From CAMYOC01 sp963704875 (GTDB lineage Bacteria > Pseudomonadota > Gammaproteobacteria > Steroidobacterales > XN24), in NCBI GenBank assembly GCA_963704875.1, contig CAVPIA010000008.1, positions 1,550,001-1,614,000 of the forward strand: 64,000 nucleotides of DNA. Direction: 5' to 3'. The position numbers were made by a program, and so were the translations under genes. The notes under the pieces are model-generated. The model made no database searches. It had not been told where the DNA came from and was given only the letters and a program-made list of their open reading frames with translations. Shown piece by piece: positions 53,242 through 61,113 of this stretch (its first letter is position 1; each line of letters begins with the position of its first letter).

Positions 53242-56051
53242 TGAGCGAACTTGCGCAGACAAGACCGCGACGGCGACGGGCCTACATACCCGTCGTCGGG
53301 CCGCGCCTGCGCAAACTGTTGTACCTGGTATTCGGCTTGTTCTCTTTGCTTGCGATCAATGCCGCCTATCTGGGTGGCGTGACGCTGCTGGAGTGGCTGC
53401 GCGGGGAGACCTTCCAGGGCTATTTCTACCAGCTGATGTTTCTTGGTCACCTGGTGCTGGGCCTGATTCTGGTGCTGCCGGTAATAATTTACGGAGTCCT
53501 GCATCTAAGGGTGGCCAGGCATCGGCCTAATCGACGTGCGGTTGCCGTGGGTTACGCGCTGTTTGGCGTCGCCCTGTTGTTGATCGTCAGCGGGCTGGTG
53601 CTGACCCGGGGAATCCCGGTCATCGAAGTGCGGGATCCGGTAGCGCGTGATCTCGCCTACTGGTTGCACATCATCACGCCGCTGGCGGCGATCTGGTTGT
53701 TTGTGTTGCACAGGCTGGCCGGGAGCAAGATCAACTGGCGCGCCGGTGCGGCCGTTGCGCTCGTCGCAGCATTGTTATCCGTGGTGATGATTGTGATCCA
53801 GGCGCAGGACCCCAGACGCTGGGATCAGGCGGGACCGGCAAGCGGGGAACAGTATTTCCGGCCTTCACTGGCGCGCACCGCCAGCGGTAATTTCATCCCG
53901 GCGCGGGCGCTGATGCAGGACGAGTACTGTGCCGAGTGCCACGGCGACATCCATCAGGGGTGGTCCCACAGCGTCCACCGCATGGCGTCGTTCAACAACC
54001 CCGCCTACCTGTTCTCGGTAAGGAATACGCGCCAGGCAATGCTGGAACGCGACGGCGACGTTCAGGCCTCGCGCTTTTGTGCGGGTTGTCACGACCTGGT
54101 GCCGTTTTTCTCCGGCGCGTTCGATGATCCCGAGTTTGACGACGTTGCGCATCCGACGGCGCAGGCCGGGATTACCTGTTCCGGTTGTCACGCGATTACC
54201 CACGTTAACAGCCCACGGGGCAATGCCGACTACACGATCGAAGAGCCCCTGCATTACCCGTTCATGTATTCCGGGAACGCCGCGTTGCAGTGGATAAACC
54301 GGGCCCTGATCAAGGCCAAACCCGAGTTTCATCGCAAGACATTTTTGAAGCCGCTGCATCGCTCCCCGGAGTTTTGTGGCACCTGCCACAAAGTAGCGCT
54401 GCCGGAGGCGCTGAATGGCTATCGATGGTTGCGCGGGCAGAATCACTACGACAGCTTCCTGCTCAGCGGTGTGTCCGGCCACAGCACACAGAGCTTCTAT
54501 TATCCCGAACAGGCCGAAAAGAACTGCAACGGCTGCCACATGCCTGCCCGGGTATCAGACGATTTCGGCGCACGGCAGATCGATGACAGTGGAGAATTAC
54601 AGATCCACGATCATCAGTTCCCGTCGGCCAATACCGCCATACCCTGGCTGCTGGGTATGCCGGACTCGGTCATCGAAGCGCATCGGGAATTTCTCGAAGG
54701 CTCCCTGCGTCTGGATATAGTCGGCCTGAAGCAGGGCGGGGACGTAGATGGCGTCTTGCACGCGCCCTTGCGGCCACAGGTGCCGGAGCTTGTTCCGGGT
54801 GACAGCTATCTGCTGGAGACGGTGTTACGGACGCTGACACTGGGGCATTTGTTCACCCAGGGCACCGCGGACTCAAACCAGATCTGGGTCGATGTCACGA
54901 TCTATAGCGGTGACACGCTAATCGGCAGAAGCGGCGCGATGGAACCGGAACAGGGCCGAGTCGATCCCTGGTCACATTTCGTCAATGCGTGGGTGATCGA
55001 TCGGGATGGCAATCGCATCGATCGCCGCAATGCTGAGGATATATTTACAACGCTATATAACAATCAGATTCCACCCGGGGCGGCCGACGTCGTGCATTAC
55101 CGTTTTGTCGTGCCCGAGTGGGTAACCGAGCCCGTGGTCGTCAGGGCGCAGCTGAAATACCGCAAATTCGACACCACGTTCATGGCGTATTTTCAGGGCG
55201 AGGATTTTGTGCGCAACGATCTCCCGGTGGTGGTGATTGCAGCGGATGAGATTGTCTTTCCCGTGCTCGGCGGTGCAGCGTTGCCGGAACAGCTCGCACC
55301 GGATATTCCGGCCTGGCAGCGTCTGAACGATTACGGCATCGGCCTGTTACGCAAGCGCGGCACCGGCGAGTTGCGCCAGGCAGAGGAGGCGTTTGCCGCG
55401 GTCGAGGCCATGGGCAAGTCTCACGGCGCACTGAATCTGGCTCGGGTCTACCTGCGTGAGGGCCGGCTGGATGACGCCCGAGACGCGCTGGACCGCGCGA
55501 TCGCTTTTGAACCTCCGGCCTACCCGTGGACGGTGGCCTGGTTCACGGCCCAACTGGACCGTCAGAATGGTTATCTGGATCAGGCCATTGAGGGCATGCG
55601 CAGCGTGCTGGAGACGCGCTTTGTCGATGCGCGGGAACGCGGTCTCGATTTCAGCCGCGATTATCGGGCGCTCAATGAATTTGCCGGAACATTGTTTGAG
55701 CATGCGCGCTCCCTGCGTGGAGCAGGGAGCGCCGAGCGCCAGCAGGCCTTGCTGGACGAGGCCGTGGCAGTCTACCAACAGACGCTGACGCTGGACCCCG
55801 AGAACGCGGAGGCGCATTGGGGTCTGGCGCAAATCTATGCGCGTCGCGGCCAGGATGAGCAGGCTGGGAAACAGCGGACGCTGCATGCGCGCTACAAGAC
55901 CGACGACAACGCCAGCGACCTGGCAATCGCGCTTGCACGCAGAGGGAATGCCGCTGCCAATCATGCGGCCGAGCCGGTGGTCATTTACGATCTGCAGCGC
56001 CCAGGCGCTTTCGATCTTCCCGAGCAGATGACAAGGATTGAAGCAGATTGA
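53241..56051 (+). CDS. Membrane multiheme cytochrome c with C-terminal TPRs
   Basis: A 936-residue protein. Five hydrophobic helices occupy about 25-50, 64-88, 100-122, 138-158 and 168-187. Helix 2 carries His70 and His88 and helix 4 His143 and His157, spaced like bis-His haem b ligands. Five CxxCH sites follow at about 230, 280, 313, 379 and 429 (CAECH, CAGCH, CSGCH, CGTCH, CNGCH) with extra His residues, as in cytochrome c554-type domains. From ~690 to 880 the chain is TPR-like. This would link a membrane quinol pool to a periplasmic haem wire, which is inference. It overlaps the previous stop by one base and the next start by four. Confidence 0.88.
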   Translation: MSELAQTRPRRRRAYIPVVGPRLRKLLYLVFGLFSLLAINAAYLGGVTLLEWLRGETFQGYFYQLMFLGHLVLGLILVLPVIIYGVLHLRVARHRPNRRAVAVGYALFGVALLLIVSGLVLTRGIPVIEVRDPVARDLAYWLHIITPLAAIWLFVLHRLAGSKINWRAGAAVALVAALLSVVMIVIQAQDPRRWDQAGPASGEQYFRPSLARTASGNFIPARALMQDEYCAECHGDIHQGWSHSVHRMASFNNPAYLFSVRNTRQAMLERDGDVQASRFCAGCHDLVPFFSGAFDDPEFDDVAHPTAQAGITCSGCHAITHVNSPRGNADYTIEEPLHYPFMYSGNAALQWINRALIKAKPEFHRKTFLKPLHRSPEFCGTCHKVALPEALNGYRWLRGQNHYDSFLLSGVSGHSTQSFYYPEQAEKNCNGCHMPARVSDDFGARQIDDSGELQIHDHQFPSANTAIPWLLGMPDSVIEAHREFLEGSLRLDIVGLKQGGDVDGVLHAPLRPQVPELVPGDSYLLETVLRTLTLGHLFTQGTADSNQIWVDVTIYSGDTLIGRSGAMEPEQGRVDPWSHFVNAWVIDRDGNRIDRRNAEDIFTTLYNNQIPPGAADVVHYRFVVPEWVTEPVVVRAQLKYRKFDTTFMAYFQGEDFVRNDLPVVVIAADEIVFPVLGGAALPEQLAPDIPAWQRLNDYGIGLLRKRGTGELRQAEEAFAAVEAMGKSHGALNLARVYLREGRLDDARDALDRAIAFEPPAYPWTVAWFTAQLDRQNGYLDQAIEGMRSVLETRFVDARERGLDFSRDYRALNEFAGTLFEHARSLRGAGSAERQQALLDEAVAVYQQTLTLDPENAEAHWGLAQIYARRGQDEQAGKQRTLHARYKTDDNASDLAIALARRGNAAANHAAEPVVIYDLQRPGAFDLPEQMTRIEAD

Positions 56052-57943
56052 ATCAGCAGCGTGGACAGCAGGCATCCAGGGAACCCGCAACGCAGGGCGA
56101 CGGACTGCATCCGGAAATGGAGCAGGACGATGCGGTGATCGGTGTCGCTTTGCGTCGCTCCCTGGTAGGGATTGTGATTATCGTCGCAGTCGTGGTGGCA
56201 GTGCTCTGGTGGCGAGGTCGCCCCGAGGTGCAGGCACCGGTGGATGAGCAGGCGCTGGCAAAGCCGACCACTGCTTTAGTCGCACCGGAGGCGCCGCGGA
56301 TCCCATTCGTCGATATCACTGACGCCGCAGGCATCAGCTTCGAACATGACAACGGCGCTGCCGGCGAGCGCCTGCTGCCCGAGACCATGGGCGGTGGCGT
56401 CGCGTTCTTCTCACTGGACGAAGATGGGCTGCCCGATCTGCTGTTCGTCAACTCGAATGCCTGGCCGTGGACGGAAGCCAGTGCCGAGCCGTCAACGCCC
56501 GCACTGTATCGCAACCTTGGCAATGGTCGATTTCAGGACGTGACCGCCGGTTCAGGCATGGATCAAGCCCTCTACGGCATGGGTGTTGCGACCGGTGACT
56601 ATGACGGTGACGGACGCGTAGACGTCTTTATCACCGCGGTCGGGCCGAATCGTCTGTTGCGCAACATCGGCGCAGGCCGTTTCGAGGATCTGACTGCCGA
56701 AGCCGGTGTGGCGGGTGGAGCCGACAGCTGGAGCAGCAGTGCTGCGTTTCTCGACTATGACCGGGACGGTGATCTCGACCTGTTTGTGGTGAACTACGTG
56801 CAATGGTCGCGGGCGCTTGATTTTGAGGTTGACTATCGCCTCGCAGGCATCGGCCGGGCGTATGGTCCGCCGACAAATTTTGCCGGCACCGACAATTACC
56901 TCTACCGCAATGACGGGGATGGCCGGTTCACCGAGGTCGGCGCCATCGCCGGCATCAGGGTGCACAACGCCGATACCGGTGTGCCGGTGGGGAAAGGGCT
57001 GGCAGTGTTGGCCGAGGATCTGGACCTGGATGGCTGGACCGATCTGGTTGTCGCTAACGACACCGTGCGCAATTTCCTGTTCCGTAATGTCGGCGGTCGT
57101 TTCGAGGAGCAGGGAGTGAATGCCGGCCTGGCATTCGACAACACCGGTAGCGCCACTGGCGCAATGGGTATCGACGGTGGTCGCATCGGGGACCAGGGCG
57201 AGTATGCGGTGGCGATTGGGAATTTCGCCAACGAGATGACGTCTTTCTTTGTCGATCCTGTTCGAAACGGCCTGTTCAACGATGAGGCAATCGTGACCGG
57301 CATCGGCCCGGCCAGTCGCAGCGTTCTGAGTTTCGGCGTGTTTCTGTTCGACGCCGATCTGGATGGGCGGCTGGATCTGCTGCAGGCCAATGGTCATGTC
57401 GAGGACGAAATAAACCGGGTTCAGCCCAGTCAGCAACATGCGCAGGCCGCGCAATTATTCTGGAATTGCGGACTCGGTTGCGAGCGCCAGTTCATTCCAC
57501 TTGCGGCTGCAGAAACCGGAGATCTGGCGCTCCCGATGGTGGGCAGGGGCGCCAGCTATGCTGATATCGACGGTGACGGCGATCTTGACGTGGTCCTGAC
57601 CCAGGCCGGGGGGCGGCCGCGGTTGTTGCGCAATGAGCAGTCGCTTGGGCATCGATGGTTGCGGGTGCGATTGCGCGGCACACCGCCAAACACGGCCGCG
57701 GTTGGCGCCCGATTGCTGCTCGATTCCGGCGACCGGATTCAGGAGCGCCAGGTGAGCAGCGCGCGCAGTTATCTGTCGCAGACCGAGCTGGTGCAGACCT
57801 TCGGGCTTGGCGATGCGCCGTCGCAGCTGCGCCTGGAAATCCACTGGCCGAACGGCAGCACACAGGTGCTGACGGGTATCGAGGCGGGCCAGGAACTGCT
57901 GATCGAGCAGACAGCGGCGCAAGAGGGGCAGCCGGCGACGTGA
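56048..57943 (+). CDS. Membrane-anchored CRTAC1 (FG-GAP plus ASPIC/UnbV) protein
   Basis: A 631-residue protein with a TTG start that overlaps the previous stop as TTGA. A single membrane helix lies near 38-56 (SLVGIVIIVAVVVAVLWWRG). The repeats show DLDGDG-like calcium loops: VATGDYDGDGRVDVFITAVG, FLDYDRDGDLDLFVVNYVQW, DADLDGRLDLLQANGHVEDE and DIDGDGDLDVVLTQAGGRPR. The end carries the ASPIC/UnbV domain: VGARLLLDSGDRIQERQVSS and EIHWPNGSTQVLTGIEAGQE. CRTAC1 proteins are extracellular or periplasmic and of unknown function. It is the second FG-GAP/UnbV protein in this operon. Confidence 0.9.
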   Translation: MNQQRGQQASREPATQGDGLHPEMEQDDAVIGVALRRSLVGIVIIVAVVVAVLWWRGRPEVQAPVDEQALAKPTTALVAPEAPRIPFVDITDAAGISFEHDNGAAGERLLPETMGGGVAFFSLDEDGLPDLLFVNSNAWPWTEASAEPSTPALYRNLGNGRFQDVTAGSGMDQALYGMGVATGDYDGDGRVDVFITAVGPNRLLRNIGAGRFEDLTAEAGVAGGADSWSSSAAFLDYDRDGDLDLFVVNYVQWSRALDFEVDYRLAGIGRAYGPPTNFAGTDNYLYRNDGDGRFTEVGAIAGIRVHNADTGVPVGKGLAVLAEDLDLDGWTDLVVANDTVRNFLFRNVGGRFEEQGVNAGLAFDNTGSATGAMGIDGGRIGDQGEYAVAIGNFANEMTSFFVDPVRNGLFNDEAIVTGIGPASRSVLSFGVFLFDADLDGRLDLLQANGHVEDEINRVQPSQQHAQAAQLFWNCGLGCERQFIPLAAAETGDLALPMVGRGASYADIDGDGDLDVVLTQAGGRPRLLRNEQSLGHRWLRVRLRGTPPNTAAVGARLLLDSGDRIQERQVSSARSYLSQTELVQTFGLGDAPSQLRLEIHWPNGSTQVLTGIEAGQELLIEQTAAQEGQPAT

Positions 57944-58104
57944 TATTCTCTCGCGCCCCGCGGGATCAGGAGTCAGGTATCAGATATCAGAATCGTGATC
58001 CCGCCGCGCTTTCCGGCCGGATGGCAGCAGATTCTGCGCAAGCCGGGCGAAACCGCGATAATGTAAGACTTGGTTCCCGCCAACGGGGACAGGATGTCAG
58101 ATTC

Positions 58105-59793
58105 ATGAACAAACGCCTGATAACACCGCTATGCCTGGCGCTGGCGGCAAGCCTGGTGCTTACCGTCGTGCCGTTGTCCCGGGCAACAGCCCAACAGGGC
58201 GCTGCCATGCCGGATCTCGGGCTGGTGCCCCATCCGGATCTGCAGAAACTGGACCCGGAGGTCCGCAAACGCTTGCAGCCGGCCGTTGATTTTTTTCGCG
58301 ATCAACGCCTCAATCTCGAGGGCGTTTCGCTCGGACTGGCTTATGGCCGTATGGGCATCAATTATCTGGCCAATGACCAGCAGGCAGCGGCCGGCGCCTG
58401 TTTCCAGAACGCGATGGCGCTGGACAGCACCAACCCACGCTGGCCGTATCTGCTCGGTATTCATTACGAACAAACCGGCGATCTGGAAGCTGCTGAGGCA
58501 AGTTTTGCCCATGCGCTGGATCTCGGCTTCAGTTTCACGCCAGCCCTGATCCATCGCAGCCAGATGCAGCTTGAGCTTGGCCAGGCCGATCTGGCCGAGA
58601 CGGGTTTTTTCGTCGCCTTGCGGCGCAATCCTGAGGACCCGGCGGCCCAGGCGGGTCTGGGTCAGGCGTTTTTCATCCAGGGTAAATACGCGGAGGCCCA
58701 GGAAATGTTTCAAAAAGCCCTGCTTAACGATCCTGAGGCCAATTCGATTCACGGACAATTGGCAGCGGTCTACCGGGCTATGGGCGAGAACAGCAAGGCG
58801 GCAAGCGAGGAGGCCAAAGCAGGCGATCGAAAACCGCGCATAGATGATTCGCTGATGGCGTTTGTTCAGGCGCATACCGGTGACTTTGACCGCTATATGG
58901 CGGCCGCGGCCCAGGCTCTGCAGTACAACAGCCCGGATGCGGCGATAAAAGCCTACGAGCTGGCCACCTCGATCCAGCCGGGTAACGTGGGCGCGCTGAT
59001 GAGTCTTGGCGAGGTGAGCGCAGCAACTGGCCAATTGGACGGCGCAATGGTCGCTTTCTCGCGCGTGTTGGCGATTGAGCCGGACAATGCCAAAGCGAAT
59101 TATTTTGTCGGCACCCTGTTCGAGCAGACCGGCAACGACACTGAGGCCGAGGCCGCTTACCGGAAAGCGCTGGAAAATGAGCCACAGCTGGTCGAGCCGC
59201 GTTTGTTGTTGGCCAACACCCTGATGCGGCGCAAAGCGTTCTCGGAGGCGGGAGAGAATTACGCCCAGATTGCTCACCAGATGCCGAAGAATGCGGAGGT
59301 GGCTTATCTGCTTGGGATGGCATGGTTGGCATCAGGGGACTGTCAGTGGGCACACCCGGTTTTTGCCAGAGGGATGCAGATGAGCCCGGGCGATGTTCAG
59401 ATGGTGGTTGCCATGACCCGGGCGCTTTCGATTTGCGAAGAGATCAGCGACGAACAAAAGATCAGTGCATTGGAGACCGCGACGGGACTCTATTTGAAGG
59501 AGCCGAGCATGCTCAATGCGGAGACCCTGGCGATGGCCTCAGCGGCCAACGGCAAGTTCAAGTCCGCGGTGGATTTTCAGGCGCAGGCGATCTTTGAATC
59601 ACTCAAGACCGGCAATGAGGCAGACATGCAGTGGATGAAATCGAACATGGCGCTGTATCAGGCGGGCAAGCCGGCCGAGCAGGCCTGGAGTCCCGATGCC
59701 GACGTGTTCAAGCCGCGGCGAGTGCAGGGTCCGCCAGGTTCCGCAGCGCCCGGAGCGGGCCAGGCCACGCCGGCAGACCCGGCTGCGCAGTAA
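58105..59793 (+). CDS. Exported TPR protein
   Basis: A 562-residue protein from ATG 58105; the frame is open for 450 bases upstream but that part overlaps the CRTAC1 gene out of frame. The signal peptide is CLALAASLVLTVVPLSRATA. The mature protein is TPR throughout: YLLGIHYEQTGDLEAAEASF, AGLGQAFFIQGKYAEAQEMF, LGEVSAATGQLDGAMVAFSR, and a Pro/Ala-rich end. It presumably scaffolds partners in the periplasm. It starts 161 bases after the CRTAC1 gene, so it could have its own promoter but is probably part of the same unit. Confidence 0.85.
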   Translation: MNKRLITPLCLALAASLVLTVVPLSRATAQQGAAMPDLGLVPHPDLQKLDPEVRKRLQPAVDFFRDQRLNLEGVSLGLAYGRMGINYLANDQQAAAGACFQNAMALDSTNPRWPYLLGIHYEQTGDLEAAEASFAHALDLGFSFTPALIHRSQMQLELGQADLAETGFFVALRRNPEDPAAQAGLGQAFFIQGKYAEAQEMFQKALLNDPEANSIHGQLAAVYRAMGENSKAASEEAKAGDRKPRIDDSLMAFVQAHTGDFDRYMAAAAQALQYNSPDAAIKAYELATSIQPGNVGALMSLGEVSAATGQLDGAMVAFSRVLAIEPDNAKANYFVGTLFEQTGNDTEAEAAYRKALENEPQLVEPRLLLANTLMRRKAFSEAGENYAQIAHQMPKNAEVAYLLGMAWLASGDCQWAHPVFARGMQMSPGDVQMVVAMTRALSICEEISDEQKISALETATGLYLKEPSMLNAETLAMASAANGKFKSAVDFQAQAIFESLKTGNEADMQWMKSNMALYQAGKPAEQAWSPDADVFKPRRVQGPPGSAAPGAGQATPADPAAQ

Positions 59794-59813
59794 TCAAGCA
59801 GAGGAACAGCAAT

Positions 59814-60281
59814 ATGGCATTCAAGAACGAAGAGGAACTGCAGGCTTATGCCGCGTGGGCGAAAGAGCAGCTCCAGAACATGGCGCAGCACGTGCGTAAT
59901 AGTGACCTGATCCAGGATGAAGTGGTGGGCCATGCAGTGTGGACCCTGCCTCATCAGCTGTTTATCGGCAAAGCCTGGTCCCAGGCGAACAAGAGTCGGG
60001 CCTATTGGGTGATTTCTGGTGTAGATATTCCGTCCGATCACATCGATATGGCGGTGGCGGAGAGTGCGCGGGAAGCAGCGCGCCATTTCGTGATGAAGTG
60101 GCAATTGCAGAGCGCCCGGCTGGAGAAGCTTGGATCCACTGATGCCGATTCATCCGATGACGATATCGACTGGCCGAAAGTCGCCGCTGGTCTGCGCGGT
60201 CAGGCCGAGGGACTCTATGGTCTGGTCGAGCGGGACGATATCTGGGAACTTACCGAAGGCCCGCTGGTGGCAGACGCCTGA
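59814..60281 (+). CDS. DUF4826 family protein
   Basis: A 155-residue soluble protein from ATG 59814 behind GAGGAAC. KNEEELQAYAAWAKEQLQNM and the WTLPHQLFIGKAWSQANKSR segment, then YWVISGVDIPSDHIDMAVAE, match my recollection of DUF4826, which has no known function. The composition is acidic. It starts 20 bases after the TPR gene stop and so may belong to the same transcript, although family members are also found alone. Confidence 0.8.
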   Translation: MAFKNEEELQAYAAWAKEQLQNMAQHVRNSDLIQDEVVGHAVWTLPHQLFIGKAWSQANKSRAYWVISGVDIPSDHIDMAVAESAREAARHFVMKWQLQSARLEKLGSTDADSSDDDIDWPKVAAGLRGQAEGLYGLVERDDIWELTEGPLVADA

Positions 60282-60298
60282 GTCTTACTTCCTTGGTC

Positions 60299-60892
60299 TC
60301 ACTTCAGGCGTTTGACCCGAACTGACGTGTTGTAATCTTCCACGGTCAGGATATAGCTGCCAAGAAACCCGCGTTTGATCGTGATCATCGGATTCATCGC
60401 ACGGTGAGACCAGCGCCCGGATTCGGCCTGCTCCCAGACCTGGCCATTTTCCAGCTCAAATCTGGTCTTCCCATCCCATCCGGTGAACTCGCCGACGTAC
60501 CGACTCTGAATCTTCTTCAGGTTAGCGTCATCTTCGACCCGTTCGGAGCCAAACTTGTCAACGGATGAAGCGGCGGCGGTCGTTTGCGGCGCGGCTTCCT
60601 GGGCGGCTTCCTGCGCCGCGGGCGTTGCCGCCGTTGCTGACGGCGCAGATGCCGTGGCTTCCGCTGGCGAGGCTGCCGGCGCCGACGCAGCCGGGAGTCC
60701 CCCGCGACTGGTTAGTCCGAGCTCGATCAACTCGGTTGCCAGCCGGTCATAGCACAGCAAGCGCTGGCCATCGCTGGCGATACGGGCGCATTTGATAAAC
60801 GCGGAAGCCGCCGAATTCGACGACTCGGCTGCCTGAGTTGTTGCCGCGCCCAGCAGACCCACCAGGCAGGCGACGATTATGTTTTTGCTCAT
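60299..60892 (-). CDS. Exported protein of unknown function
   Basis: A 197-residue protein with a signal peptide (IIVACLVGLLGAATTQAAE). A short Cys pair follows (KCARIASDGQRLLCYDRLAT), resembling the start of VasI/TssA-like type VI accessory proteins. Then comes a long Ala/Pro/Thr linker of about 60 residues. The C-terminal beta domain contains IQSRYVGEFTGWDGKTRFEL, NGQVWEQAESGRW and LGSYILTVEDYNTSVRVKRL. That C-terminal domain is common in small Gammaproteobacterial periplasmic proteins. Start is ATG 60892. Function is unknown. Confidence 0.72.
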   Translation of the reverse strand: MSKNIIVACLVGLLGAATTQAAESSNSAASAFIKCARIASDGQRLLCYDRLATELIELGLTSRGGLPAASAPAASPAEATASAPSATAATPAAQEAAQEAAPQTTAAASSVDKFGSERVEDDANLKKIQSRYVGEFTGWDGKTRFELENGQVWEQAESGRWSHRAMNPMITIKRGFLGSYILTVEDYNTSVRVKRLK

Positions 60893-61113
60893 CGAGTGAT
60901 CCCGAACTTCGAGTGCGCGACACGGTAGCAGAATCGCGGCACCGCGCCCATGGGGTCGATAACGCTCGCGATCCTTTCTCTCGCCGACTGCTGAATACCC
61001 GAGATAGATCCCATTTGCCGAAACCGCTGCGACCAAGGGTCATTCCTTGCGCCAGCTTGGCAAAAGCGGATAATTATACGTTTTGCCTGCGACAGGCGGA
61101 GAATCAAGTGCTT

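Noticed and set aside
57655..58104. In-frame upstream extension of the exported TPR protein
   Set aside because: It overlaps the CRTAC1 gene out of frame, and ATG 58105 starts a clear signal peptide.
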